From: a virus
DNA length: 64,000 nucleotides
Virus record (IMG/VR): IMGVR_UViG_3300035438_000194
Location: 49,847 to 113,846 of that record
Strand: one strand, 5' to 3'
The position numbers were made by a program, and so were the translations under genes. The notes under the pieces were generated by a model. That model saw only the letters and a program-made list of their open reading frames with translations. It had not been told where the DNA came from and searched no databases. Shown here piece by piece: positions 16,001 to 27,800 of this stretch (positions are counted from its first letter, which is position 1; each line of letters begins with the position of its first letter).

Positions 16001-18797
16001 TACTGTAGATGGTTCTATAGCACAGGAGTATGATTCACCTGAAGCTGCTAGAGAAGGTCTTAAGGAATGGTTAGCCGTACAACAGAAAAATATTGATAAA
16101 GCTTTAATTGAGGCAGACAGAAGAAAAGCTCTAAGAGAAAACAAAGATGTACTTAACAATCAGTATGTTATTGGAAGCCCTGAAACAGTTGAGGAAAGAA
16201 TCAACAAGATATATGATCAAAAGTTAAGAGATGCTGGTATAACTCCTCCTACTCGAACTAAAGGTAGAGTTAAAGTTAAAGCATTTAGAACCACAGGTAC
16301 CTTCTCATCTAAAGTACAGTATGCTCAACGTGGTGCTGGAGAGTACTATGCATTGGACAAACCTTTCCAAGACTCTGCAGTACCTGGTGAAGTAACTGAA
16401 GTAGAAGTTGAGTATGATACCAACAAAACTTTAGATGCAACAACTGTAGCTGGTCAACAAGAGTTTATGGCTATTAAGATGAGTGCTATCAACGGTAAGA
16501 AGTTTAGCTCTCAAGATGAAATGAATGAGGCTGTGAGAACAGCAATGTTGGAAGCAGGCTATGAGTCACTTATAGGAAGAATCGATGAGGATGTTCCTTC
16601 TGCAGGTAGAGAACTTGTTCTTTACACTAGAATGCCTAATCAAGGTAGTGAGACCAGAGATAAGCAGGAGATGGAGGAAGAGTTTGAAGAACCGATTCCT
16701 GAAGAGAGAGAACCTGTTAGAGAGAAGACTAATCATGAGATAAACTTTGAGACCAGTCCTTTCCAATACAGACCTACTGCAACTACCCTTGGTTACTGGA
16801 ATAACATTGAAGGTAGAATTGTATACTTCAGTAAGAAAACCGGAGAAGAAATTCTTAATCCAAATAGAATTAGGAAAGCTGCGCAAAAAACATTTGATCC
16901 TAACAACAAGAAGACACACGCTAACTTTAAGTTCTGGTGGAATAATCTTCTTAATGATAGACAACGTTATGCTCTCAGAGAAGGTTTGAGGAGTGAGCTT
17001 TGGACAGCTGCAGGTAATGGTGATGACATGTATAGTGATGAGTATCGCATAATGTCAAGACTAAGATACATGAAGTTTAAACCCACTAAATTTAATAAAG
17101 CTGAGTTTACAGATGTTAGTCAAAAAGTATGGTTCTCTGATAAAGGAGCAGCCTTAGATTTGTTTGTGCTGGAAGATCTTATAGGTAATGTTAATAACGG
17201 TTTTCCTGAAGATACTGATCAGCAGTACTTACAAGATATGGTCATTGATCTAATCAAGCAGTATCCTAACGGTATAACTAATTATGACCTAAAGCAAATC
17301 CTAAGAAGAGATAGCTTCCAAGTTCAATTTGAAGAACTTATGGATGGCTTTACAACAAGCTATGGTGTTGACTTAAACAGTCTAGCTGCTTTGATGGATA
17401 TGTATGTAGATACACTAAAACCAGTTAAATCAATACAAGAAATAAATGAACAAGAAGACCGTGAAAGTCAAGGACCATCCACAGATCAAGAGGGCGATGG
17501 CGAGCAGAGAACTCCTACTGAAGTTGCTCCGAGGTTCCAAGGAAAAGTAATTGTTACAAACTTTAGTAGCGATACTCCCCTTGTAAAAGACATTCCGGGT
17601 GTTACTTATGGTACAGATCTTTATGCAGAAGCGTTACCTAAGTTCTTCACTCCAGAAGTACTTGCTATAATGGCTAATGCTAGCATATCAGGTGAGAATC
17701 AATTAGTAAACTCAATATGGGAAGCTGCTAAATTCTTATCAGAAGGTAAAGAACTCACAGCTGAAGATGTTAAAAAAATAAACTCTATACTGGGTCTTTC
17801 TGTATATGTGAAGAATAAGTTTCTTTCAGATCCTAAATTCCCATATAGTGATCGTCCTAAAAACGCACAATTAACACTTGACACCTTAACTAGACTTAAG
17901 GAAGCTGTTGATAATCAAGTAGTTAAAGATGCTAGAGTTATTGCTGAAAATGGTGGTACTGTTGTATTTGATAACAACTCATTGATTACACACCCTGGTG
18001 TAGATGAAGTGTTAATCAGCAAAAGTTCTGATGACTACCAGAAAAAGGCACCAACCTCTGAATCAAGAAGAAACTTTGACGCCCTTATTAGCAATGTTAG
18101 TTACACAGACATCTCAGGTAAAGACCTTGTAGATTATCTTAAGGGTACTGAAACACTGCGGTATACGCTAGATCCTAAACTTAAGAATATAAGAGAGGCT
18201 CTTTCTAAAGCAGAAGACCGTTTGGCAGTAGCAAAAATCATAACGGATACAGGGATTTTAAACGACATAGGTGTGTTGGATCAAATACTTAAAGAACAGA
18301 ACTTAACTAGAGATGAACTTCGTGAACTGAGTTCTAATGCTAAGGCTAGATTCAAGGGTACTCTTGCTTTTGCTGATATTGCGCAACGTATTAAACCAGG
18401 GTTACCAATTGAAGAACGTATTATCCAATACACTGATAAAGATGGTAATGTTAAGACTGGTGTAATTATGGAAGTTATAGGCTTTGTTGATAACGTAGAA
18501 GTTGCTCCATATACTGGTAAAGAAAGTATGTCAGATTTGCAAGATCAGTCAAAGTGGGTTACCTTTACAGTAGGTGAAATACCTTATAAACTATTTGATG
18601 TTAAAACAACACCGCCAGTGACTGCAACTCCAGATATAACTCAACAATCAGATGATTTACTTAAGGCTGAGCAAGCTAATAAAGCTGCTGCAGTAGAAGC
18701 ATTTAAGAATAAAATCAATGATGATGACTTTAAAAATGAATCTGTTGATGATGCTGAGGATGATTTGTTTGACGGACTTCAAGAATGCCCCTTTTAA
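10038..18797 (+). CDS. Giant polyvalent virion protein: inactive zincin-like, PD-(D/E)XK nuclease-like and ART-like domains
   Basis: A 2919-aa protein. Residues ~195-255 and ~510-540 are Gly/Ala-rich amphipathic stretches that could interact with membranes. Around residue 1152 the segment I-E1153-F-S-I aligns with HEFAH of the 1849-aa protein, but both zinc histidines are isoleucine. The downstream FVAEAMTNADLQ (~1206) matches the third-ligand region of phage zincins, so this looks like a dead protease domain. A PD-(D/E)XK nuclease-like domain spans ~1490-1640: RGNIID (1513-1518), AVD1598, and D1612-L-K1614. Around 2075-2200 an ART-like module is visible (AFRTTG, RGAGEYYAL, GYESLIG and a terminal ELVLYT). 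A Lys/Glu/Arg coiled segment falls at ~1840-1880. By analogy with phi14:2-type phages it is probably injected with DNA; the ART assignment is the least certain part. Confidence 0.8.
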   Translation: MAEQNTPEKGALVTPATLKLQNAQGAKSPVSGAPVTGDIKRAAGTSAGPPNKQPANMSNQERALARMNGAMLNAYTPDTNKYNKITTYNATHHGRNFERYYAHPKFKELGFSPFRDNEAHYNKNSSLWDDAQRGIVTAGKLFGGAFVGAAKNWSNPFSMEPDTEASDEMERLMSIGSSNRGGFGSSVINFGVNSAYGFGVMGEVLAEEAALALGTAFSGGALGGMAGLRTALNAKKLAGAFSLGKAAKSFTSAFKNVTKINEARQLWGAAKGIGKAADYLTPFSQTRSLLTQAGRAEAKWDSLDNMAKVSKGFGSFYRDLREINAVTYESKLEGGGVQTEVINNLMSDFRKKNGRDPNDQEAQLMYQQGHKAGYLNAQMNAVGIYISNKIVLDKALKGIPGMAQADNVARRTMKGTLLKVQDWAKKGVNPWEVASGIKKYGKAAFYKQTFNPKNLAKGGLGYLSANLMEGTQEVYQEAIANGITSYYMDSFNNPSRVGGAEFQAKMLGGLKSQMSGQGMETFLSGFLMAGPMTAAQSAFFKGMDMTRRAKLKMQDKAFKADPANAGKASPFEEQLNAEKDYDNKVVDALNDMTMDPKKYFSAIEQNARTQADLERLGEQAAADGDMHAAKNIKDESLTNHIITMLESGHFEIFQDQLKGLKELDTQELQEAFDEPGDAKKTVAQRIDAVLKRTEQIKATYQKYQEKTNPFSMREDPLSYMAFEQARNIAIRNDVTYQRTGERMTDILNQFNSNMPFTNADATDFTNLFVVGGMTEGGSPRIGLGSEINLLDQQIQGLDPDIPEQKAEMDRLTEKRDNLKSLSGTLQAFASAYKTTQSAAQTEEKHATNMDTFIETEKVFKEAYATYVRGLAKASGQTVLDSAIDEGFQQLADFWKLNADRQDVANAVNMMQNPDMYRNATEKIRDAMDKAFAARKESLKKALDGYKKKHLVNAFFNDLFEKYNAFVEPEEANGYIDKNIVPETFYDADTLEEIEPGSEKYKGIMALIDQYDEIYFEETGERLIRTELPENMQRLAGYNTETKEAIYQEFTPRDPKDKRSIAALAKEFGFNNIDTESPVEALEVLKAIARSKHGYVPRAQKKLAQALLGFIKPGTLIRFKNGHRTNSTFDPVNGIIVDANFSAEGFQNANIPIEFSILNAVMQQVASESLADPDFNNRITALREQFNESLEANDRNYFKYALANNQQFVAEAMTNADLQAEMGKKPFEGEMTEQTAEAKTMWESFMDSIYEALEKIFGVTRGKSLYQEAMNVITNKLAQPGVAGPSAVPSVLAEDEVIEDDIDIEEDEPELDQMLRAKFNEIVNAMPAADKVGMNFETWKQSDSVAISMRNKYNADKIKKKTGTPGGATVMTEAEQVRRLTSLGYQISEINNMKKDGKQDDIDNIIKNDIKKKIQIRSVDSKGNVTYIEADYDQPITARPNVIAAINKAVKTLEDANVGLTADEENYIQRVQVGVDEKTGEPIYKQKEGTPLYERTSHVVKDKFEGTNKEATDRGNIIDLLLRDFLKGDILDIRQFRNAYAKYQKKHSSAVFSEEMLNDLFDKFRSVQILLKSNGLTVISNLPGLYGKIGKRYTAGAVDLIAYDAAGRVYIIDLKTSTQDRRAQYKLETDLENEFGARYSEIKEAIKGGREKKKSLSETLNSTRISEEDKKRIMKVAEANPTEDAIYFFKDQDAKQQNAYKELLRQSTGLVADMLTIFPLLTSKTGKIFTKVEFQKEGKDHSMRVETYDIHDKLGLVNEATYPENPIDRAAKETPITKEPAEEPITEVPNFFTLGDVNYSENGIDTKYYIAVPQSSTLSWDEIVEKNSITREEYIKAYAESLKEKEAIRKREEKEREVAEEKRKKEEAYWGNNTNNLVGKTLQFDVGENEKGEPFRKSVKIEKVHLLENGNYRIIASSRGGRLYDVTTDENGNILSYTRDGKTFSGNITDEIFFPSDSFVKPLESTVEEQPTQENEGPVFEVFGNDVVYTVDGSIAQEYDSPEAAREGLKEWLAVQQKNIDKALIEADRRKALRENKDVLNNQYVIGSPETVEERINKIYDQKLRDAGITPPTRTKGRVKVKAFRTTGTFSSKVQYAQRGAGEYYALDKPFQDSAVPGEVTEVEVEYDTNKTLDATTVAGQQEFMAIKMSAINGKKFSSQDEMNEAVRTAMLEAGYESLIGRIDEDVPSAGRELVLYTRMPNQGSETRDKQEMEEEFEEPIPEEREPVREKTNHEINFETSPFQYRPTATTLGYWNNIEGRIVYFSKKTGEEILNPNRIRKAAQKTFDPNNKKTHANFKFWWNNLLNDRQRYALREGLRSELWTAAGNGDDMYSDEYRIMSRLRYMKFKPTKFNKAEFTDVSQKVWFSDKGAALDLFVLEDLIGNVNNGFPEDTDQQYLQDMVIDLIKQYPNGITNYDLKQILRRDSFQVQFEELMDGFTTSYGVDLNSLAALMDMYVDTLKPVKSIQEINEQEDRESQGPSTDQEGDGEQRTPTEVAPRFQGKVIVTNFSSDTPLVKDIPGVTYGTDLYAEALPKFFTPEVLAIMANASISGENQLVNSIWEAAKFLSEGKELTAEDVKKINSILGLSVYVKNKFLSDPKFPYSDRPKNAQLTLDTLTRLKEAVDNQVVKDARVIAENGGTVVFDNNSLITHPGVDEVLISKSSDDYQKKAPTSESRRNFDALISNVSYTDISGKDLVDYLKGTETLRYTLDPKLKNIREALSKAEDRLAVAKIITDTGILNDIGVLDQILKEQNLTRDELRELSSNAKARFKGTLAFADIAQRIKPGLPIEERIIQYTDKDGNVKTGVIMEVIGFVDNVEVAPYTGKESMSDLQDQSKWVTFTVGEIPYKLFDVKTTPPVTATPDITQQSDDLLKAEQANKAAAVEAFKNKINDDDFKNESVDDAEDDLFDGLQECPF

Positions 18798-18817
18798 TAA
18801 TTTTAAAAAATTGAGTA

Positions 18818-21800
18818 ATGATTTGTAAACCTGACGGAACATACGAGATAGAACAATCTGATATTGATAAAGTTAATAAATGGGTATATAAGCTTCTTAG
18901 CACTAGAGCTACTAGCGGTACCCGTACTTTTGACCTTAATGCTTTTGTTAAGTATGTATATACCAGAAGTTTAGAAAAAACAAATGATGCTCAAAAGGCA
19001 TTAACAATTGCTAGACAGGTTCCAATTGCTATTGATCTTGTTATCAGCGCTGATCCTGATCTTAGAAAAGGATTAGCTGCTTTACAAGGTTACTCAAGAG
19101 ATGCAGTTGATGCTATGGGAGATTCTTTCTTAGAGTCTATGACTGCTGTATCTGATTTGGTTAATACAGACCCTACTAAGAAGGATCTTGCTAATACCTT
19201 AGCAGCAACTGCAAATGTAGAATTGTTACAACCTGTAACTCCTACAATACAAGCAGGTGCATTAGAGACTGGTAGAGAACTTGTAAGTGATTTGCCTTAT
19301 ACACCTCTCAGTACAACTGGTAATGAAGATATACCAGGTAGAGAATGGTACTATGGTTTTATAAAGAATATTAGCAATCAAGATCTTGGATTAAGTAATA
19401 CTGGTACTGCATCATACTTTGGTGTTAAAGATGGTATCCGCATTGCTATGGTGCTTGGTAGTCAGATTCCTGTAGATCAGTTATACTTGGATGTACAGAA
19501 TCAAACTGACATTGAAGACATAAAAAAGAATCAGTTGTTTACTGTAGTTACAGATAATGCTGGAAACTTTGTATACTTTAATGAGAACTATGAGGTAACT
19601 GATGCTGAGAATGGTAAACTAGTATACTTCCCTACAAGAACTATCCCTTCTATGAAGGTAGTAGATGGACGCAAGGTGTTTAATCTAGGTGAGCAATCTG
19701 ACCGTACTGTACAAAGTATTAAGGATAAAGTGCGTAAAATAATGGCTGACGCTCCTTTGCTTAAAGAGAAAGATGCAAGAGAGCAAGTAGAAGTAGAGTT
19801 CCAAGGAGCCTACAGTCTACTTAGTGATATAGCAGATCATTTACAAAATAATCCTTCAGATAAGGTATTACTAAACTTGACTGGTATCAATAAGGGTACA
19901 TTGCGCTATGACCAAGATACGGTTACTCCGCTATCCTCTATCAAGAACTTAGGCGCACTGAATCTTAGGATTAGAACAACTGGCGTTAGTTCTGAAGGAA
20001 CCAAACAAGAATTTGAAACAAGAAGATATCTTGCTATTGATGGTGTATCAGACAAGATAGGATTCTCTATGAACAGCTTTAGTACAGCAATGGCCTCTAA
20101 AGTAGCTGACTTATTAGTCAATGATGTTTATACAGAAGATGGCACTCGTTTGTCTACAGATGACAAATACAAGATGATAAGAACCTTTGTACCATTGGGT
20201 ACTACAGGTCTTACTATAGTTACGGCAAATAATGAAATCAAGATTGGTGGTAATACAGTAGACTTATCAGATAAAGCTGCAGCAAAAGCAGCTATAGTAG
20301 AATTCCTTACAAGAACCATTAAAGTAAATGATTCAAAAGGGAACGAGATAGAGATTAAAAACCAACTGCGATTTGACGGAAAGACTTACGAGGCTTCTAA
20401 CGGAGTCATTGATGATTTTACTATTACACCAGCATCAGATGGAACATACACAGTTGCTAGCAATTTAGTTGACTACAAGACTTGGCTTAAGGATAATGCT
20501 TATATCAAAATACAACTTGACTCTAACGGTAACGTTACACAAGTTAATGGTTACTTTGAATTCAATGCAAGTCCTGAGACAAGAAAAACTATAGCAAGTA
20601 GACAAGTTGAGCAGATGGCTGTACCTAAGAAAGGTGGAGATCTTTCTTTGAACGGTTTGACTGCACCAACAGTTGAGGATAAAGAAAACGCATTAGCTAA
20701 AATTAGAGAAAGAGCAAAGGGTAGAAACAACAAACCTTTGTTCTCAATGCGTCATGATTCATTAGCTGCAAACAAGGCTCAGATTAGACGAGGTAAGAAG
20801 TGGTTTGATACTACTGAAATTAAGTTTAAAGATGCAGACGGAAAAGTTGTAACTAAGAAACTATCAGAGATTGTACCTTATGAGGTTATGTTTAACGTGA
20901 TCAACAGCAATGGTGATATACGTGCTACATGGACCCGTAATGGTATTACCCTTTTCAATGGATCAGACTATACAGACCTTTACCATGAAGCATGGCATGG
21001 CTTTACTCAGTTGTTCTTAACTGCTGATCAGAAGACTGCTTTGTATAATGAGGTAAAGAGTCTTAAAGAAGACATTAAGTACTATGATCATAAGGCTGGA
21101 GAATGGAAGACCATGAACTCCAAAGACTTAGATTTTAGCGACAGAAATCATATTATATATGCTGAAGAATATCTAGCAGACAAGTTTAGAAAATATTCAA
21201 TGGACAGATCTGCACCAAGTGCTAAAGTTAAGTCCATCTTCAGAAAGATATGGGATGCTATTAAAGCATTGTTTAGCAGAAGCACTAAAGAATCTGCGGC
21301 TAACCCATATAACAACACATTAATAAATCAAGCATTTGACCAGTTATATACTGGTAACTTAGTTGACTATACATTTGATCAAGCTAACATTCAGTTTGGT
21401 CAGTTAAACTATGGTATAACAGCCATTGATAAAGATTTAAACGGTATAGAAGGTCTTAGTGTTGAAGACTCTCTTGCTATATCAGAAGGTATAAACCACT
21501 ACATAGCTGAGTATATTGATATGGCGGTAGCTGGTCTAGTATACGGTGATGCTAATCCTGCATATAGTTCTTTGATCCTAACGGACGCTGAGTACAAAAA
21601 GGAAGCATTATTTTACGCTAAGGATATGTTACAGGTTCAGCTTGATAAACTTTTAGCTGAGTATGGTACAAAGGTTTCCTACGAGAAGCAAATAGCTGAG
21701 AGACAAATCAAAACATTAACATTTGCTATTGATCAGTTTGGTGATCTAGATGATTTACGTAATAATAAGAAAGGTACATTAGCATTCTTTAATAAGAAGA

Positions 21801-24800
21801 CCGGTTACTTAGATCTTACTACGTATAAGACTGATGATAATACAGATGATGCTACTGAGGAGGATGACGATGATTCTGGAAGACCAACAAAGTCAAAGGA
21901 CAGAACTGGTATGTATGCTGGTAACGGTACGGAACTTTCTGGTCTTGAGAGAATGGACTCAATATTAAAGTTTGCATTCTCAAACATAACAGAGATAGGA
22001 CCTGATGGGATAAAGCGTAATCAGATGGGTCTTCCTGTAATGGCTTCTTCAAAAACAATCTTCAATATGGTTTCTTCCCTTACGGAGAATCTTAATGATA
22101 GAGAGGAAATGTATAGAGCCATTTGGAATAAGTCAGAGGAGAAAGAAAGAAATGGTGAGCCTACACCTATGGCTCAAATGCTCAAGCAGTTCCTAAGCAA
22201 AGTAGGAGAGCCTAAGGATGCTACAAGCGGTATTGCGCAATTGTTTTGGAATAAAGTATTCCATGGTTTACGTACAGACCGTTTAACGAGCATACAAGTA
22301 AACATTAATAAGACAAAATACGGTCACGAAGTTATAGTTGGTGAGACTGACTCTTCTGATAAAGCTATCTTAAGAGGTTGGCAAGATGCCTTTGTGTTTA
22401 ATAATAAGTCTGATTATCTTATTGTAGATCCTAAGACTAATGAGAAGTACTTAGACCTGAAAGCATTGAATGCAAAGTATGGTAATATTGGTCCGGGTCA
22501 GCCTATTGAAAGTATTGACCAAATCAATCCTTATCAATTCTTTAAAGATTTTGGTATTCTCATAACACCAACTAATAAGAATCTTAAGGCTATAAGAGAT
22601 CAAGATATTATAAGAACTCTACTTAGATTTAGGCTTGCCCCTTTAATGAGGATTCCTGATTTAAAAGTAACTAGCTATAATAGTCTTTTTATGGAGAACC
22701 ATCCTTACATTGATGCTAAGGGTGAGAAGTCGGTATTACAAGAACAAGGTGGTGTAATGAATAAATTACTAGCACTTGAGTCAAAAGCCAATCCAAAGTA
22801 TTCTGACTACATGCGTTTGTTTGGTGCTGATGCAAGAAGTGAGAGATCAAATCCAAGCGGTCCAGGTAATACACTCATTGCTTTAAATAAAGCAGGTAAC
22901 TTCAATAATATAATATCAAGACCTGAGCTTAGTCAATATAACCCTAAGAAGAATCCTGCAGTTAAGACATCTGTTATTTTTAATAAGATGTTCCCTAGTT
23001 TAGGGGCAAGAGATCAAAGATACAGTCTTGACTACCAAGCAATGTTAGGTACTCAGTATATTGATAAGAGAGCGGGTATTGATACATTAGTAACTAGTCT
23101 AGCATCAGCAGAATCAGATGAGCAAGTAGCATATCTACGTGACTTCTTCTCTTTCTCATTGCATGGTGCAGCTGAAGCGTTCAAGCATGCTGATAAGAAC
23201 ATGGCTTATATCGTACAGCTACTTGGTCCACAAATGTTCTATATACCCATAGCAGACTTTGCAAAAGGTACTGGAGAAGGTAACACAGGAAAACAAGCTG
23301 CAAACAAAATTATAACTGGTTACATAGCTGCTGAGTTAGAAAGAATCAAGAAGGTACTAGCTAGTAAAGAACTTACATCTGGTGAGAAAGCATCAGACAT
23401 TATATTATATACAGATTCAGAGGCAACTGTAAAAGATGAGGATGGTTTAATCAGAGAAGTAAAGTATAAAACACTAGCTGATGTTGGTGTTGAGTTTACC
23501 GTGTTTGATGACATCCTATCAGATGATTTAAAGGCTAGACTTATAAATGATAAGAGTATTCAGACAGTTGAAGACTTCCTAAAGTTATTATCTGGTGATA
23601 AAGCCTTAGAACAAAGCATTCACAGAGAGTTAAATACTTACTTTGCTAAGCTGGTAAAAGAAGATAGAGACCAACTTGAGTCTTTTGAGTTCTTTAAAGG
23701 CGCTAATAAAGCTAAGTCACTTAGTACTATTAAAAACAGATCGTTTAAAAATAGTAGTCTTAGTACTGATGAAATCTTTGATGCATCAGTGTTACACTAT
23801 GTGTATGCATCATTCATCCACAAGATGGAGATGAGCACCTTGTTCTATGGGGATGCTGTTATGTTCCAGCATGATAAGGATGAGCATATGAAAAGGATTC
23901 CTACATTCTTTGCTACAGGAAAGATTCCAGTGTTTGATGACACTATGGAAAACTGGTTGTTATCATCAGCAGGAGGTTACTATAAATCTGAGTTCTTTAA
24001 AAACTCTGGGTTGACTCAACCTACTAGTAATCAATTAGTTACAAGACAATTGAATACTGCTATCCTTGAGGATGCCATAGAAAGTATATCAAAAGAAGCC
24101 TTTGACCAAATGGTGGAGGCGTACCTAAAAAATAATCCAGGAGCTACAGAAGCTGAAGCTAAAGCTAAGTACAAGTCATATAGGAATATGAAGTCAGCGG
24201 ATGCTCAAGGATGGATTTCCTTTGATGCTTACCGTGCTTTAGAAATACGCTTAGACAACTGGAGCCCTGCTAAAGAAGTAGTATACCAAGAGGTGTTAAA
24301 AGGAGAGATCAGTGACCCTGAAATACTTGAGACATTCTTCCCTGTTAAGAAGATGCAGTATGCTGGACCTATGGGTACTGAGAACTTTGCGGCTAATGCT
24401 GTACACAAGTACTCATTGATGCCTTTGATTCCTACTATTATTAAAGATACAGAGCTCGAGAAACTACACAATAAGATGGTTTCTCAGAACATTGCTTACT
24501 CTGTAATGCACAGTGGTTCTAAGGTTGCTAGTATAGGTAATGGTAATAAGTTAAGTAAGTTCTACACTGAACCGAACGGTAACCGCACATTGGCATTTAC
24601 TGCTCCTGATTACCAGTTCTCTTCTAGTGTTATCTACTTAGATTACTTTAAAGAGCAGCTCGTAACACATGATACTGCAAAGGGTAAAGTAAAGTTCCCA
24701 ACACAGAAACGTGCATTGGTTACATCTGGCCTTGATGAGTTTGGTGTACCTACAGACTTTGAAGTAGGTAGCACTGATGATGAAAGATTAACTGCTTGGA

Positions 24801-27800
24801 ATGCGCTGCCTGATGAGAAAGCTAGACTAAAAGCATCTAAAGCATATACCCTTAAGAGAAACTATCAAAAGGCATTTAAAGAACTATTTGATACAGCTAA
24901 AGACAAGTTGAAGATGGAACTTGGTTACAAGGATCCTAAATCAACTTCAAAAACAGAAGGTCTTAACTTAGAGAAACTTATGGCTTTTGTAGAGGAGCAA
25001 CTCCTTAACAGAGAGACCTTGTCTGAGTATGAGTTAGACTTTTTGCAAATGAGCCCTAGCGGTCAGTTGATTTATCCGCAAGACTTTGGTTCAGATCCAT
25101 CACAGATTGAAAAACTTATATCATCATTGGTCAATAAGAGAATTACTGACCAGATGTCTAGAGGTGAGTCTTTCATCCAAGTGTCTAGTGTTGGTTTTAG
25201 AAAAGCTGATTTGGCAGCAGATTCTAGTTTATTATTCTACCGTATAGGACCTGATGGTAAAACGTTACCAATGCAGGTTAAGATACCATTGATGGGTGAC
25301 TTTAAAAACCTATTGAACCATGTGGACAATGATGGTAAAAAGATTGGTACCCTGGCTCGTTTAAATGAGTTGATCAAGGATGAGAAGTGGATGAATGAGA
25401 ACCGTGAAATGCTTACTATGGGCGGTGACCGTATTCCAATTCAGGGTCACAACTCTATGGAGGTTATGGAAGTAGCTGAGTTCTTTGATCCTGCTGGTGG
25501 TAACATGATGGTATTACCATTAGAGATTGTTGCTAAGACCGGTGGTGACTTTGACATTGATAAGCTTATCTGCTTGATCCCTGTTATCAAAAACAACATG
25601 GGTGTAGTAGAACTATCTAAACCCACTAAGACCCGTAAGGTACTTAAGACTATTGTTAAGGAGAAGAGTGACTTGTATAATGAACTTAAGGCTTTAAGAA
25701 AACAATATATTAAAGAAGAACTTACACCAGAGTTTAGAGAAGAAATTAGTAAACTTGAAGATGAGCAAAGAGCAGCTCAGCAAGAGTTTAATGAAAATTA
25801 TATTAATGATTACTATGTAGGCGGATCATTAGATAAGTATATGAACCGTATCAACAGTGCTCAACAAACTATTGATGCTATATATGATCAACTCTTTGAA
25901 GACAGGAAAGAAGTATTCCAAGGTGAATTTGATCAGTATATTGATGAGGCTCAACCTATACTTAATAAGTTACGTGAGTTAAACAGACAAGAAGATACAT
26001 TCAGTCCCGATGCCTATCAGAATAATCTGATGCAAGCAATGAATGATATATTACTAAGAGGTGAAAACTTTACTAACCTTACACTTCCTAATGATACAGA
26101 GACCTATACAGCTAAGGGTGGTATTGTTGATGAATTTACAAGTGTAAACAGACCTTATCAAAGAAGTAATAATAAGACTAATAACAGAAGAAAGAAAATG
26201 TCTCCTACCCGTATCATGGAGAATCGTTACAACAATGTTAAAGCATTTGCAATGAGTGCGGGTAAGAGCGGTGTAAGTTTGGGTGCTAAGACTAACAAGA
26301 TCTTTATAAAATATAAAGAGGTTGGTTTGTACTTTGAACCTACTTATACAGCTATTAAAGGAAACAAGCAGTACCCTATTAAGCAAAGATTACTAGTAGA
26401 TCATAAGACTGTTTTAGTTAATGGTAAACGAGCAATCTCTATGGGGCATGGTAAGGATGTGAATGGTAAAGATATTTCAGATCAGATCTCTCAGTTGATG
26501 AATGGTTACTTAGACGTAGCTAAAGAAGACTGGGTATTTGATATCAATGCTGTAAAAGAATTAGAACCTGAGTTCTTATTATTGTTACAGGCGGGTGTTG
26601 GTCCTAGAATGGCAACAGCTTTAATATCACAACCTTTAGTTAAGAAGTATGTAGAAGCTATCCGTAAGAGAAGTAATGCATTCTCATTAGCTGTTAGTGA
26701 TAAAGAAACTTCTTTAAGCTTTGCTAAGTATGAAGCCTTGTTAGAAATATTGGACAAAAACATGCCTGATATATTCAACTATGCTGATGCACCTGTAAAT
26801 CAGGAAACTGGAAATATTATAACTCCATCAAATGAAAAGTTATTGTTTGATGCGCAAAGGTTTTTAGGTAATCGCGGAAACTTTAATATTGATGATCTTA
26901 TAGCTAATGCTAAGAAGGGTCCTGATTCTGGAGTCACTGGATATGATATAGAGGCATTTGCTCACTTCATGGAGATCATGGATCTTACTAAAGGAGACAA
27001 AGAACTTAAGCAAAGCATAGATATTGACACTAAGAAGCAATTGACTGCGTTAGATGCGACTAAGAAAATTAATGCGCTTAAAGACCTATCTGGTAGATTC
27101 CCTAAGAGTAAGATTAAAAGTCTTCTGGATGACACATATTTATCTAACTTTAAGACTCAGGGTCTTCTGCTTGAAGCTATTTCAAAAGTGTTACCATTAC
27201 GAGGTTTAAAATCTTTAAATGACTTTGCATACGATCTTAGTAAGAATAAAAAGTTTGATGATCAGAAAGCAAGAGAGAACTATGAAAAGAACTTGATTGC
27301 TGACTTTCCTTCTTACATTGCAGCTAATGCTAGACCACGTGTAACTAGTAATGATGCAAGTTATAGAGGTGTTGAAATTGAACAAACTATACCAATCAAT
27401 AAGCAAACATTACTTAAGTTTGGAGCTATCTATATGGATGGTGCTCTTCAAGTAGACCAGACTCAGATTGACATTGACTTTGATAACAGAGCTTATACTA
27501 AAGATGGTTATGGAGACGGTCTTCTTGCTAAACTACCACCTACCGTATTCTCAGAATATGATAAAGGTAAAAAGACTGCTAGAAACTTATACAGAGCATT
27601 TGTATTTGAAAGAGAGATAGCACGTGCAGCATTCCCTTATACTGAGATAGAAGGCACTGATGATCAGTTTGAGTTATTTAGAGCAGAGTTTCAAATGTAT
27701 CAAGTAATGCGTATGAACACCCCTGGTGGTGCAAAGCTTGACCTAGTGGATCAGTATGAAGAGTTTATCAGAAACAAAGCATTATATAATGCAGGAATTG

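Noticed and set aside
16566-16964. 132-aa antisense frame inside the 2919-aa gene
   Set aside because: It lies fully inside a coherent domain-bearing gene, has shadow composition and no start context or coupling.
26054-26386. 110-aa antisense frame inside the polymerase gene
   Set aside because: Shadow of the 4063-aa gene, with no conserved motif and unnatural composition.
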